Under the pieces are notes generated by a model. It was not told the origin of the DNA, searched no databases, and saw nothing but the letters and a program-made list of their open reading frames with translations. From Rhexocercosporidium sp. MPI-PUGE-AT-0058 (lineage: Eukaryota; Ascomycota; Leotiomycetes; Helotiales), in NCBI GenBank assembly GCA_020746875.1, contig JAGTJL010000016.1, positions 372,001 through 436,000 on the forward strand: a stretch of DNA of 64,000 bases. The letters run 5' to 3'. Below, in pieces: positions 1 through 11,191 of the stretch. The first letter of the stretch is position 1, and every line of letters starts with the position of its first letter. Made by a program: the position numbers and the translations under genes.

Positions 1-996
1 ACGATGCATTTCATCAAGATCTTTTCGGAGCCAGATATTACCGTTACCAGTAGGAAGGTACATTGGGAGATAGCAAGCATGTCTGATAGGCCGATCTTCG
101 AGGAATCCGTCATTAACGCTTGAAGTTTTACATGCGGAAATTGTGATTGTTGCATTTTTATAATATTGCCCCATTTGATTAATCTCCTTTGCTTTGTTAT
201 TTTCGTCGTTTTGAATAATATAGAGGGCGTCTACCCAAAGATAGCGAAACCCGAGGCTTCGAACAACCGAAATAGCGTCTTGTATCGTATATGGAAATGA
301 TGGAATAACAATCTGGTGAGCCTCCAAATTAAGGGTAGTTGTCAAGATTTCTTGTGGTCCACCCCAAATATAGCTCAAGCAGCAGTAATCAGCTTCCTGT
401 CCTGGCATAGAAATGTGGAGCTTCGACTTCGAGGAAACCTCTGGCCCGATATCAATCACCCTCGAAGGCAGTGGAGGAATAAAGTAGCGGGGGCAGTTTT
501 TATGGTATAGCTTGCATTCTCGTGTGAGCGTCTTTATATTTTGCACAATGTCGTTACCCGTAACTCGGACGGCAGTAGGATTGGCCTGGAGAAACGTTGT
601 AGCTGGGTCATCTGCAACCGGTCAGTATACAACAACTCGACGATGTTAGATATCGACAAACCTTTCGATGAGAATGCTTCTAAGCGAAGTTTTTGCTTAG
701 CTCCAGCATCAAATTTCAACGCTTGAATAGAGAATATAGACGGTTCAGAGCTATCGTTGGATCGTCTCGGTGTAGCAAATACACGGACACGTTTCCTCGA
801 CTTTATATGTGCTAAAAACTTCGTAAAGTCTGTGCTGCGTAGTACGATACACAATGGGCGTCCGCTAAGTGTGGACTCATGTAGGCCTTTGTAACTGTGA
901 TGTGCATAACCTTCTGTTGTCTGTTGATGCCAAAGCTTTGAGACCATCCAACCTCGACGTCATGACGAGACATCGTTCGCACAAGGACACTGACAT
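1..996 (-). pseudogene. HET-domain (heterokaryon incompatibility) gene, 3' part outside window, frame-broken
   Basis: The minus strand reads a HET N-terminal region from an ATG at 996 (SLCERC, then GYAHHSYKGL and SGRPLC). After a 50-nt intron at 612-661 (GTTTGT...TTGCAG, internal CTAAC) it continues into the HET core: HISMPGQEADYCCLSYIWG, then FRYLWVDALYIIQND, then ATITISACK. The frame runs off the window at position 1. HET proteins mediate nonself-recognition cell death in filamentous ascomycetes. The CERC part and the HHSYKG part lie in different frames, with the switch near 910-940; only a 31-nt intron would join them, which is shorter than the other introns here, so I infer a frameshift. 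Two usual core residues look altered by G-to-A changes: Tyr in ALYIIQ, where Cys is normal, and Asn in QND, where Asp is normal. This suits RIP-type decay. HET identity is secure; pseudogene status is likely but could be a sequence error. Confidence 0.72.
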
Positions 997-1467
997 GCTT
1001 TCTATTGGCGACAACAATTTATTTATAATATAGCCAGTTTGTTTCAAAGTGTCTGCCAGGTTGCACCTATCGGCCAGCCGCGCGAGTTGGCAGTACTTTC
1101 TCAATGTCCGAATCCTTAGGCAGTAGTACACTTCCACCTTTTAGAGCTGTTATGAGTTTGAAACGGGCACTGCAGATTTCGAAGGAGTTCTTACAAGGCT
1201 GCGAAAGAGAATAGCGCCTATCGGAGTTTTGCAGGAGTCTAGTCCTTAGGGCTGCAAGAGGCCTAAAGCAAAACGATACACTATGCAGATACATAGTCAC
1301 GAAAGTGGTGATGCTGAGTGTAGATTACAATATGATGGAGTGGTAATGAAGGAGAGGACAATGAGGTAGAAGGAGGGACGGGCTGATCTGCGGCCCCCCT
1401 TAGATGGCTGGCTCATGGCTGGCTCATCGCCATTCGAATACGCAAAATGCGATCTGCAAAAGTCCTT

Positions 1468-3315
1468 CTAGTTGAGCAAGTCGTACGCTGTCGCAATATC
1501 CAAGGACAGATCAATCCTATCATCCGTATTAATCAAATCGAATTGTGCCGTCCCAAAGGTATAATACTGCCGTTGGCTATCCCTCCTCGCTCGAGCCAAA
1601 AATTTGTTCTCAGCCACCACGGCAGTCCCTACAATCCCTAACCCGATGCGTTTCCTCACTATCACGGCTTTCGTGATACCTTGGACCTGACAAACAAAGT
1701 CCCCTTCCTGGGTTTCCGGCGGTGCGAGACCCATCTTGCCCGAGGCGCTTGGATCGACTTCTTTCGTTCCTGAGAGCAGAAATAATCTCGGTTCAGGGGT
1801 ACTGGGGGATTTTTCAGAGATCGCTGGGTCAGATTTCTTTGGTTCTTCTTCTCGTATAACCAGGCTCCGTGGTATATCTACTGGCTCCCAGGCAATGACT
1901 CTATCATACGATGCAATCGCTTCCAATTCCTGCTCCTTTATGTTCTCTAAAACTTCCAAAAATAAGTCATTTTCTTCCCTCGCGCTTGGGAGCTGGTCTT
2001 CCGGGATGAGTCGCGTAATGCTGGATTTCCACTGCAGGATTTTCTTGGTATCTGAAATGATCTCGTGATAGGTCGGGCCGAGGTAGGAGATGCGACCTAC
2101 AACTCGGGCGGGCACTATCAAGTCGTTTGTGGTATCATGGTTGTTGACGATGCTATGTACAAGTTTGTACTGTTCATCCCAAAACCTCTCTACGGCTGTC
2201 ATGTGCAAGAGGATCTCACTCTGCACATCATCGCGACTTGCAATCCTCCGTCCACCGAGTAATGTCTGAACCGTTTTAGCGAAGCGCAAGATATCGTGTT
2301 GTGGTGAGTCCTGGTCTGTAGCCTTAAACAGAACTGTATCCTTCCAAACCTCGAAGAGGGACTTGTTGTAGTCGATTGGGAATCGGTCCTCGCAGTCAAT
2401 AGCAAGCCCGATGAAACCGTAGACGTGATCTCTAGGCTCCTTGCAAAGGCTGCCTTTGTGGGTCTCGATAAGAGTCTGGAGTTTATGACCACTAGAGTAT
2501 TTATCGTCTAATTGCCTCTGGAATTTTAGAGGGATGCTGTTATGGCATTCCTGGCACGACTGGACCCTGAAGATGAAACGTTCCCAGTCCATGTTGTACG
2601 TTTTACAGTGGATTGATATTCTTCTCGCTAGTCCAATCTCTTGAATGATCCAAACCCGTCTCCAATATGCATTTCTGCAAAGGTTGACGAGACTTCGATT
2701 CGCGCTCGCGTCCAGCTGCGAAGCTCCAGATGCGAAGATCTGCGATAGAGATGTCGGGTCAGCTCCAGGGTGTGTATCAAGCCAAATCAAGACTTGCGAT
2801 GCTTTGCTGTAGGTAAAAGGCATCATGCGAATCTGTTGGTTCTTCTCGGGGACATTAGCCTGATTGATGCAGATGGCATCAATCCAAAGAATACGGTCTC
2901 GATCCCTGTGTCTTATATGCTTCAACGCTTCGTAAAGATTTCGCCCGACCACGAACTCCTTCTCATTGATCGAGATCCGCTCTCTATCAGCCGTCTCGTC
3001 GCCCCAAGTGTACGATAGCGCTTCGTATTTTGGCTTCTCTGCAAACGTAACATAGTGTAGCGATGTTTTGACTACAGCGTCCGGACTGCTTGCTGGCTCA
3101 AGAGTCAACAGTCGGATGCCGTCGATGGAGGCATTGAGTGGGGTGTGCTGGAATGGATCCGTTTCTACCTTCTTAAATCTGGTAAAGCGTCGCAGTAATG
3201 AGGACTTTGCTTCTGTCTTCTTCCGCGAGAACATCTTACAGATTAGGGCAACACCCAGTGAGCGTTTGATTGCGGTGTCCTCTTTCCAAACTGCCTTTAC
3301 GTTTATACGAGCCAC
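1468..3315 (-). CDS. HET-domain protein, single exon, 615 aa
   Basis: This is an uninterrupted frame of 615 codons. The HET core lies at about residues 55-200: KYEALSYTWGD, then ILWIDAICINQANVPEKNQQ, then SQVLIWLDTHPG and WRRVWIIQEI. This is the het-6-like arrangement, with the N-terminal HET domain followed by a long variable C-terminus. The tail from about residue 450 is Ser/Pro/Glu-rich and then gives a short globular end with VCQVQGITKAVIVRKRIGLG, a type of ending often seen in this family. Such proteins act in heterokaryon incompatibility, and the HET domain is the death-inducing part. The start at 3315 is the first Met; a second Met 27 codons in (MFSRKK) is also possible. It is on the same strand as the broken HET gene that begins about 470 bp downstream of its stop. 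It shows no sign of decay. Confidence 0.9.
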   Translation of the reverse strand: MARINVKAVWKEDTAIKRSLGVALICKMFSRKKTEAKSSLLRRFTRFKKVETDPFQHTPLNASIDGIRLLTLEPASSPDAVVKTSLHYVTFAEKPKYEALSYTWGDETADRERISINEKEFVVGRNLYEALKHIRHRDRDRILWIDAICINQANVPEKNQQIRMMPFTYSKASQVLIWLDTHPGADPTSLSQIFASGASQLDASANRSLVNLCRNAYWRRVWIIQEIGLARRISIHCKTYNMDWERFIFRVQSCQECHNSIPLKFQRQLDDKYSSGHKLQTLIETHKGSLCKEPRDHVYGFIGLAIDCEDRFPIDYNKSLFEVWKDTVLFKATDQDSPQHDILRFAKTVQTLLGGRRIASRDDVQSEILLHMTAVERFWDEQYKLVHSIVNNHDTTNDLIVPARVVGRISYLGPTYHEIISDTKKILQWKSSITRLIPEDQLPSAREENDLFLEVLENIKEQELEAIASYDRVIAWEPVDIPRSLVIREEEPKKSDPAISEKSPSTPEPRLFLLSGTKEVDPSASGKMGLAPPETQEGDFVCQVQGITKAVIVRKRIGLGIVGTAVVAENKFLARARRDSQRQYYTFGTAQFDLINTDDRIDLSLDIATAYDLLN

Positions 3316-3637
3316 ACTCTCACAAGCACTAAGCTTAATAAAGTTAGTTTAGGGCTTAGTCATACACGTATCCACGGGACAACGCCCCACACCCTTAACG
3401 CCCTAACCAAAATTATCTCCAACTTTAAACAATAACGTCAATGGTATGCCGAGTCCTGTTTCACCGAAAGACCGCAAGTGCGCGGTCTAATTGGCTCATT
3501 TCCCTTTTTCACCGGAAACGCTGGTCGACTCAGCCCAAATATTGGCGTCGCTGGGAAGCGCAGCTATTTTTAGGACAAATTAAGGCTAAACTACTTGGCG
3601 TCCGTCCGACGACACGTGATAAGTCTCGCCATCCAGT
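3316..3637. other. short intergenic stretch, no gene seen
   Basis: This is the upstream region of the 615-aa HET gene, up to the edge of the inverted-repeat element. It has short open frames only. No family was recognised. Confidence 0.5.
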
Positions 3638-4101
3638 CTCTCGAGGTCAGATTTAAGTGGCCGATTAAGGCACGTGCGCATCCCCACCAAATCGTAGATG
3701 AGATGAAAGCGTTAGGTTTAACGGTTGTCAAGACGCCGATTTAGCTCATACAAGCAAAGGTACGAAGAAGTGGCTAGAAGAGTATGATATGCCATATATT
3801 ACATTACCTGGTGTTTCTCTTGATTCTTTATTTTAGAGTTAATAGCCCGTCCTTAGAAGACGAAGTTTCATCAAAAGCGTTGAACTACGACGAGGGCAGC
3901 GATGTCTCGTTTTACTAAGACTTTATATAAGGAAACAGACATGGAGAATATAAGAGAGATGTTTAATTAGTAAATAAAGCGCTTTTAGGAGTATAAGCGT
4001 AGAAATAGGCAAATAATACGATATTAAGGAGCATGTAAATAAAGCTATTTAGTAGGGATGCGCACGTGCCTTAATCGGCCACTTAAATCTGACCTCGAGA
4101 G
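3638..4101. mobile_element. 464-bp non-autonomous DNA transposon relic with perfect 47-bp terminal inverted repeats
   Basis: Positions 3638-3684 and 4055-4101 are exact reverse complements over 47 bp, beginning CTCTCGAGGTCAG. CCAGT stands directly outside both ends in the same orientation (3633-3637 and 4102-4106), which looks like a 5-bp target-site duplication. The interior is AT-rich with many stops, but one plus-strand frame around 3741-3835 reads THTSK-like, KKWLEEYDMPYI and LPGVSLDS. This resembles the part of Tc1/mariner transposases around the W-P-SPDLNP signature. I see no intact transposase, so the element would need a partner to move. A 5-bp duplication does not fit Tc1/mariner (TA), so either the duplication is fortuitous or the interior was captured. 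The repeat structure is certain; the superfamily is not. Confidence 0.85.
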
Positions 4102-4106
4102 CCAGT

Positions 4107-4711
4107 GGAATAGCAGCCACAGATATTAATTTACCGAGATTACTATAGCCACACCGCCGCTGATCAGAATCCTTGATCGCTTATTTGAAGGAGGTATTAT
4201 CCTTTGCGGCGACGGTGTGTGACAGGCCTTGCCCCAGCCGCCACAAGAGTAGCAATAGTATTTTAGCATTATAATAGAACCTAGATATCTATATTCAATC
4301 GATCTATGTGTTTGAAAGGTGATTAAAGCTTGGTGTTGTCGTACTTTAAGGGGTCTTATTTTAGTGCAGAAGGAGGCTCTCTGTAAATTCAAGGGGCGGC
4401 GACGACGCCATCATAATTTTCGGAATTGATAGTTTAGGAGTGTTTGGGGGGAGGTATACAATGCAATTGAAATGGAAATGAATAGACATCCTAGGGCGTT
4501 CATAGATTTTGTGTCGCTTGAACTCGAAGTACCTACGATTTGTCTCGTCACAGGGGGCGTCTCGCTACGCAGGGGCAGACGTTACGCCACTCGTATTTGC
4601 ATTTCGCACGTCTCCGCCGTAGCACAACAAATCATGATCAGAGACAGTTCAGCATGGTAGACTTCCTATGAATGGTTTCTAATCTAATCCAACAACAATT
4701 TCCTAGTTCTA
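4107..4711. other. intergenic, no gene seen
   Basis: The region has short frames only. The longest (minus strand, 4126-4392) has no recognisable domain. GC-rich patches reading CGGCGACG recur near 4206 and 4395, but I could not delimit a repeat. Confidence 0.4.
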
Positions 4712-6118
4712 TCACATAGTCTCACCCATCTCAGTGCCAACGCGAGGCTTGAAAATAAGGAAACACTCATCATACCGCGACCGGAACCCGTTCGCCTCAA
4801 ACGGCTCCATCGTCTTGGGTGTCGTCTCCGGGGCGAGCAAAACATAAAAGTCTCTCACCACAGCCGCAATAAGAAGACGCATCTGACAAATCGCCATGTT
4901 CCCCCCAGGACATCTACGCGAGCCCACCCCAAAAGGCGCACTCATCTTGCGGCGCTCGTCGAGGCGAGACTCCTCAAGCCAATGCTTAGGATCATAGATT
5001 TCAGGGTTGGGAAAGAGATCTGGACGTTGACGACTAAGGGAGAGGGATTGTGTAGTTATAACTGTGCCTTCTGGGAGGTAATATCCAAGCACATTCACCC
5101 CGCCTTTGGGAGAGAGACGACTCCCTGTGAAAGCGACTGGGGGACGGAAGCGAAGACCCTCTTTGATGCAAGCGTCGAGCAGCTTGAGACTCTCGATATT
5201 AGTATAACCATCCATGCCCTTGATCTCTTGATACAACTCCTCCATCAAAATCTGGTTCTTAGCGAGTTCGTAGAAGATGAATGTGAGAGCTGAAGATGTG
5301 GTTTCAGTGGCAGCTAAGACTCGTCGTGGTGTTCTGGGTCGACGATTGCTGCTTGCTGGCACACATCTTCGCCGAGGCCGAAGAGGTAGTCGCTTGAGCG
5401 GACGCGGAACGAGGCATTGGCAAAGGGTGAGTATTTCAACCATTTGAACGTCCATTCTGGTAAGCAGAGGCGCCATACGACTAGGAAATTGTACTCTCCA
5501 ACCGTCTTGGGGAAGGTCAAGGGGTCGAGTTTGACGTGTGATCCGCCCATGACAGCTTGAGAGTTGACCAGAGTGTTGATGCGGAGGTGGTGGACGATAT
5601 CTTCGGATCTTTCGCCTCTTGACGCAGCTAAGTCGTCAATCATGTCTGCGATGTTACTCTCAAATATCGGCTGCCAGTAACGCAGGTTCTTGGTGGTGGT
5701 GGCTGTCATAACAGGGTTCCTACGCTCGCGGGCCTTCTCGTGTTGTGGGTAGGTGACTGTCCAGTCGTGGCCTCCGACCCTAAGGGCACGAATAGCCGTT
5801 GGAGCAGTGTCGAGGTCTCTTCTGTTGAAGACCTGAGCCAGGGCATCGGAGTCGTTGACGAGGACCATGTTGGGGCTGATGTGGACCACAGGTCCGTACT
5901 TGGTGAGGAGGTCATCGGATGTGAAGGACAGCTTTCCGTGCCAGCGTTGCCAGCGCATCCAAAGCGAACTGGCAGCTGGGAACCAAGGTCCTGGGATTGA
6001 CTTGAGAGTATGGAACTTGGCGAAGTAGATCAAGCTCGATGAAAATCCATCCTGCTACCAAGATGCTGGCTACCTCCAATAAGGAAATTCCAGTAGGGTT
6101 GAATTTGGTGCAATACAT
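4712..6118 (-). pseudogene. cytochrome P450, broken (frame shifts and a missing segment)
   Basis: The parts of a fungal microsomal P450 are present in order on the minus strand. A hydrophobic anchor follows the ATG at 6118 (ISLLEVASILVAGW). Then come the hinge SIPGPW, the C-helix region (WTVTYPQHEKARERR), the start of the I helix (ATETTSSALTF), the K-helix ExxR as KEGLRFRPP, the PERF-like region (PEIYDPKHW), and the heme loop FGVGSRRCPGG with its Cys ligand. Two breaks are visible. Near 6030-6050 the anchor and the SSLIYFAKFHTLK segment are in different frames. Near 5314-5335 the frame ends in EHHDES-stop and resumes in another frame at VLAATETTSS, with roughly 40 residues of the region before the I helix absent. 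There is no spare DNA at that point to hold them, so this is a deletion rather than an intron. The substrate is unknown. P450 identity is firm. Confidence 0.82.
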
Positions 6119-8771
6119 GACTGCGGTTACACAGTCTAAAGTTGGTATATGATTAAGCAAGCGTACAAGATTCCTTTGAGAAAAGCCATTTATATACACA
6201 GATGAATTGAAAGAGGGGCTAGTGGGTCATTGACAAATGGAGTGGCGGATACAACTGATACGGCCCTTCCAAAAACCATGAACCTACACCAAAGTATGAA
6301 ACAAATCCTTAAATCAATGAAATTCGGGGTTCAAACCAGATCCAAAATCAAAGCACAAACGCCACAGTGTTTCCAAGTCCCTGAAAGTCTTTTCGTGTTT
6401 CCTTGCGGTCTTGCTCGAGAATTCGAGGTCTGTGGGCGAGGCGTCATCATTTACTGTCGCGAAATCTCTTCGACTTGTGTTGGGGCACTGGAAAACACTC
6501 CTAAATGCAGGCAGATTCTATGTCCTGTCTTGGAAAGAGGGTTCATATCTAAGACAAATCGTTTCAGGAATGAAAAATCAAGAGTTGCTCACACCTTGAA
6601 TTCCTTTCTGAAGTGAAATTAACTGTCCCGAAATAAGTTAGAGACTCCTAATGGACTCTGAACCACCGATGCGGTGCTCGTAAAGAGCGCGAAAGATATG
6701 ATGAAAGCATAAAACAGCCCCACATTGAGAACTTGAGAAGCAATATAACATATCAATCATGGGATTTCGCGTCTCGTACACCACACCAAGGGTTATCAGT
6801 GACTATCCTTGAGCTCTGCATGAAGTTCATGTGTCCCCTTCTTTAATCGCTTTCTCCGTGGGACCGAACCTGCTGGTGTAAGAACACGGGGCTACATCCA
6901 ACCAAAAGACCTTTGCAAACCCACTGTGTATGGGCTCAGACCCACGGAAAAAGGGAGTAGTAGAAAGACTGAATGTTAGTCTTCGCTTCAACGGAGACAA
7001 ATTTGGCTGGCTTCGCTCCCTTCAGTTCAAGATCTGCAAATGGGACTTTCCATTCACTCCCAGGGCAAGGAGGTTTACGGGCTGGTTAGATAGCCTTGTA
7101 GTAAGCAGACATCCCTGTAGACTACTGAATAAGAAGAGCAACAACCAGGCTCACCCAAATCTTCAGCGGCATTTTGTCTTGATGGACGTATACGAGGGCT
7201 TCGCTACCTAGTCACTGTATTTACTGATTTAATCTGCCCTTCTAAAAAATTTAAAAGCCCAAAAAGTCGGTAACAAAACTAAACTCTGTACCACTATGAA
7301 GCTTAACCAGATGAAGTGACGTGTCAGTCTTTATGGTAGGAAAGTAAGTCACTGAGTTCCGTCATCAAGTCTGGCAATCGAGCTAGCCTGGCTCGTCTCA
7401 ATTGAATCTTTAACTTTGACTAAGCTACAATTGTGCCCGGACTTAACTCCTCAATACCTAGCAAACAGAGAGACGAGGATCGTCACGACCTAGCGCTTTG
7501 ATAACACGGTTCATGTAACTTATACAGCGAAGATAATCCCTCAAAGAGGTACCGTTGCTTCCGGAACTGACTGCAATATTTATACAATATGCATAAGATC
7601 TTTAGAATAACCCTACGATGTAACTTATCAACCCCATGATATAAATCGCGGTATCTTATTTCACCTCGGAAACTTTCCAATCTTTACTAAGTTCTGCCTA
7701 CATTATCATGAATAGCTTTTTTCAAACACATAGATTGACATTATTTGTGCATTTATCTCTCGAGTTAAGATTGAAAAATCCACGGCAGGGTACTTTCTCC
7801 ATGCCAAATTCAGCATCTAAAACATGCCCTCAAAGGTACTCAGGCGTTGCTTAAGCGAGCTTCCCTTACAAGCGACATTGCGTGACTAGGTGGTGGAGAG
7901 TCCCGTCCATCTATTTACTAAGTATTGAAGAGTCAAATCCATTTGCGTCGGGGACCTATGCTCGAGATTTTTGACGTGAGGCTAACATTAAAGTATAAAT
8001 AAAATAAGGTACGGCAAAGTAAGCATGTTAACCTTACGCAAACCTTAAATTGTTTTCGATCGGATAGTCTCGCCAATCACCAGTTATTCCGAGGCGGGTG
8101 AGGTAGTCTCGAGGTAGTATCGCAATTCGGGAATAAATATCCACTAGCTTTGAATTAGTCGAAACAGAATGTCACACTCTTCACGAAGCATATTTTCACT
8201 ACATTCCATTCTCAAACTTTGTTTTTACCGGAGGGCCTGCAAGTGGGGCTATCCAATCTCCGGGGAAGATGGAAGACATTCCGAAATCGAAAACCTTCCT
8301 ACAGAGAAGAAAGTGCTAATTGTACTCACTTCCCTGCAAAGTTACGAACAGAGAACTGCGGATTACGAAGGAACGTAACATGATAAGAAGTAAGCGTGAA
8401 AGTCTGTAGACAACCCGGAGGGTCAGCCCATTCTGGTGAAGACAGGATTGGAGAATATAGGGGAAAATAGAAAACCTGCAATTTCAAATTCCTTTCTACC
8501 GGAGAGTCTGGCCACCTAACATAGTATCCGTGAATGTCCTGTGATGCCGATGCGAATTCGTTTTCTCTTTTCATCTGTGCGATTCGCTTCATTGGAGTCT
8601 TTCGGTACACTGCTTTGGAAGTTTTCCCTCCTAGAATTATGCTGCACTGAATTTTATGCCAAGTCTGAGAGGTCTGAGAATGAAATATAGTGATAAATAG
8701 ACTCTGCGGTATGAACTATCGCACGGTCTATTCTGAATACTTGCAAGGTATATTCTTGGACGCAAGTTCTA
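6119..8771. other. 2.65-kb gap, no supportable gene
   Basis: Many short frames on both strands contain stops and none gave a recognisable domain. Two minus-strand runs are open but unassigned: around 6360-6510 (about 54 codons without Met) and around 6930-7080 (contains KVPFADLELKG). They may be remnants of decayed genes. Confidence 0.4.
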
Positions 8772-10938
8772 CTAGACTAATTTGATATTGGTGGGGCCGA
8801 CTTTACCAAATCTGTTGCGCAGCTCGTCGAATCTCTGGTACCTTCGTTTGACTGTCAAGACTCCAAGGCGTCGATACAAATCGTCTTGGTCGCCACTCGC
8901 TTTTAAGAGAAGAATGTGCATGTTCTGAACTTCGTTCACGTCGCCTAGGGCTGGACGGATGTTGGTTCCGAGTAGAAGACAACTAACAAGCTCGCCAGCC
9001 TGGAATTGGCACTTGCTGTCATCTAGGTTGATTATGCATCCATCACGCTCAAAGACGCTTGCTTGTTCGAATTCATCGTCCATCAAGGCTGGTTGGTACT
9101 CTTCCTGAATGATAGCTCCAGAAATGTTTAAAACGGCACTCCGCCCCCTTATAGATGGAGGCGTTGCAGTACTAGCATCCAAGACGAGCTTGAACCTGAC
9201 GTCGGCTAGGAACTTCTCTGAACTGAGCGTATGACCGTAGAAAATGCCCATGTCTGATCTTCTTCCAGAACACACAGCTGTCCACGACCAGGATGCCGTG
9301 CCAGGGGCATCATAGGTAGGTTCTGTCGGAGCACGGGATTGCCAAAGCAGAGACCGCGGGAAGTCATCACTCCATAGTCCTCCTATGTACTTGCCAGCCA
9401 TGAATTGCGAGAAGTGAGCTGCCAGTCCGCCCAAGGCCGGAATAATGTCCCTTTGTTTTGTCAACTTCAGCTCTGAGTAAGCTGAGATGATCTCGAGCCA
9501 GTTCGCGCCTGCCTCGTTGGCTGTTAAGTTGTTTCTAGGCTGTATGCGATCCTTCAGTCCTCCAAAACTGGGTCCAAATCCCGAATGAAGCCATTCTAAT
9601 GTCCTCGGGATGCCACCGCATTCACACAAAACCGTTGTTCTGCACTCCCACACAAGCTCTTCGGCATAAATCAAAAGGGTTCGTGGTGCAAGTAGTCGCT
9701 CCTGTAGCGCCCATGCCCGCGTAGTCAGCGGCGGCATCTTGTCGTCAATGCTTATTGATAAGAATTGATCGTGCGCGTCGTTATGTTGGAGACGTGACAT
9801 AACATTGAAACACTTCTCCCCTCGCCGTATTCTGATTGGGACTGAGTCAGTTGACACCTTGGAGTCTTGCCAATGGCGTTCGAGAAAGCAACCGCCGTGA
9901 TTATCAGGCGAGTGCAAGACTGCGATAGTCAGGTACGACGAGCCATACACCGTGGCCATCTTCGCTGCTTCAACTTCCCAATCTCCCAAATCATCTTGCA
10001 CAATGCAGAGGGAATCGATCCAAAGATATCTGATGTTCAACTTTGATGTGATCAACGCCACATCTAGAAATGTCTTCGGGAGTTCTTCGACTTGAATCAG
10101 TTCCAAGCGACTGTTGATATTAGCTTTGGTGGTTGTCATGGGCTGAGCTTTTCCCCAGCAATCTGGGCAACGGCCATGCATGATTAGCACATAATTTGGT
10201 TCAGTGTATAAAGAAGTTACAGCACTTATTAAATGTGAGTTGAAACAAGAACATCTCTCAACTTACGGCTTAACGCAACGTACTGTACCTGTGACATTCC
10301 CGAAGAATTCACAAGCCTGACATATCCACTTTCCAAGAACTCCAAGTCAAGCAGCCGTCCTGGGGCCTGAGTTGATCCCGAAAATTGGCAATCATGATGG
10401 CCACTTAGGCAATAACCGAGCCATATTCGCAAGTTCTCAACCAAAACACCAACATCCAAATATTGAGGAACGTTGCTACCAGGTCCAAATGCTGACCAAG
10501 CAGGTTCATCATCTACACGATCCAAGTTAGACGTATATTCTAACAACTAGGCAGAATAATATACACACTTAACTTGGTATAGAACTCGACTACGAATGAA
10601 GGATTGCATGCAGCAAATATGACATTTACTGTAAGCCCAGAACCCGGATGGATCCGCAAGACAATTCTTTTTATGATCCTTGGCATTGGGTAATCTAGCC
10701 TTGTGACGTGTATCCAAATTCCTTCCCATATCACCCTGCAAATCTCGCACTTCTCCGATGAAGACTTGAGTACGATGGGATCGATTGGCATCTCCACATA
10801 TCCAGCATCTTGTGGAGAGGCGATCTCTCGCTGCACCAGCACGGTCCAGTCAAGGTTGCCACAGGTAAGACATGCGTCATCGAGCTCTCGAATATCGTCT
10901 TCCGAGGATTTGCAAGAGGCACTGACCATGGCCTGCAT
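8772..10938 (-). CDS. HET-domain protein, three exons, 659 aa
   Basis: Exons 10630-10938, 10267-10546 and 8772-10162 sum to 1980 nt, or 660 codons. The introns are 10547-10629 (83 nt, GTAAAT...CCTAG) and 10163-10266 (104 nt, GTAAGT...CCCAG). The second join rebuilds the classic YVALSHCWG motif across the splice, which supports it strongly. The N-terminus has ACLTCGNLDW and SSEKCEICRV. Exon 2 ends in the linker GRLLDLE plus YVALS. Exon 3 carries IRYLWIDSLCIVQDD, SSYLTIAVLHSPD and RAWALQERLLAPRTL, the second half of the HET domain, and then a C-terminal region of no recognised fold. I chose the ATG at 10938; an in-frame ATG at 10929 and others further upstream are also possible. The first intron is less certain than the second. 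It diverges from the dehydrogenase gene at 11192. Predicted role: incompatibility or programmed cell death. Confidence 0.85.
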
Positions 10939-11191
10939 TTGGTCGAAGTGTAGTCCTGTTCTGAGGTCTCGGTGTCCTGTAATTATGTGCAGAAGATGCA
11001 GAACAATTCGAACAGCAAATCCATGCGATTGGGGGAGCCCCCGATGAGTCATCTCCACTGTATCCCTCAGAAACTCGTGCCTCCCGTCGACCACTGGTAC
11101 CTCATTCCATAACCATACAGCGCTCGCACGAATTTGCATGAATTTGCAAATAAACATCAACAGAGCCAACAAAATCACCCCGAGATTCGCC

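Noticed and set aside
6320..6350. GGGGTTCAAACC as the T-loop of a tRNA gene
   Set aside because: No matching acceptor stem, D arm or anticodon arm could be drawn around it.
6230..6616. 128-codon plus-strand frame after the P450 start
   Set aside because: No domain, no splice partners and unconvincing composition.
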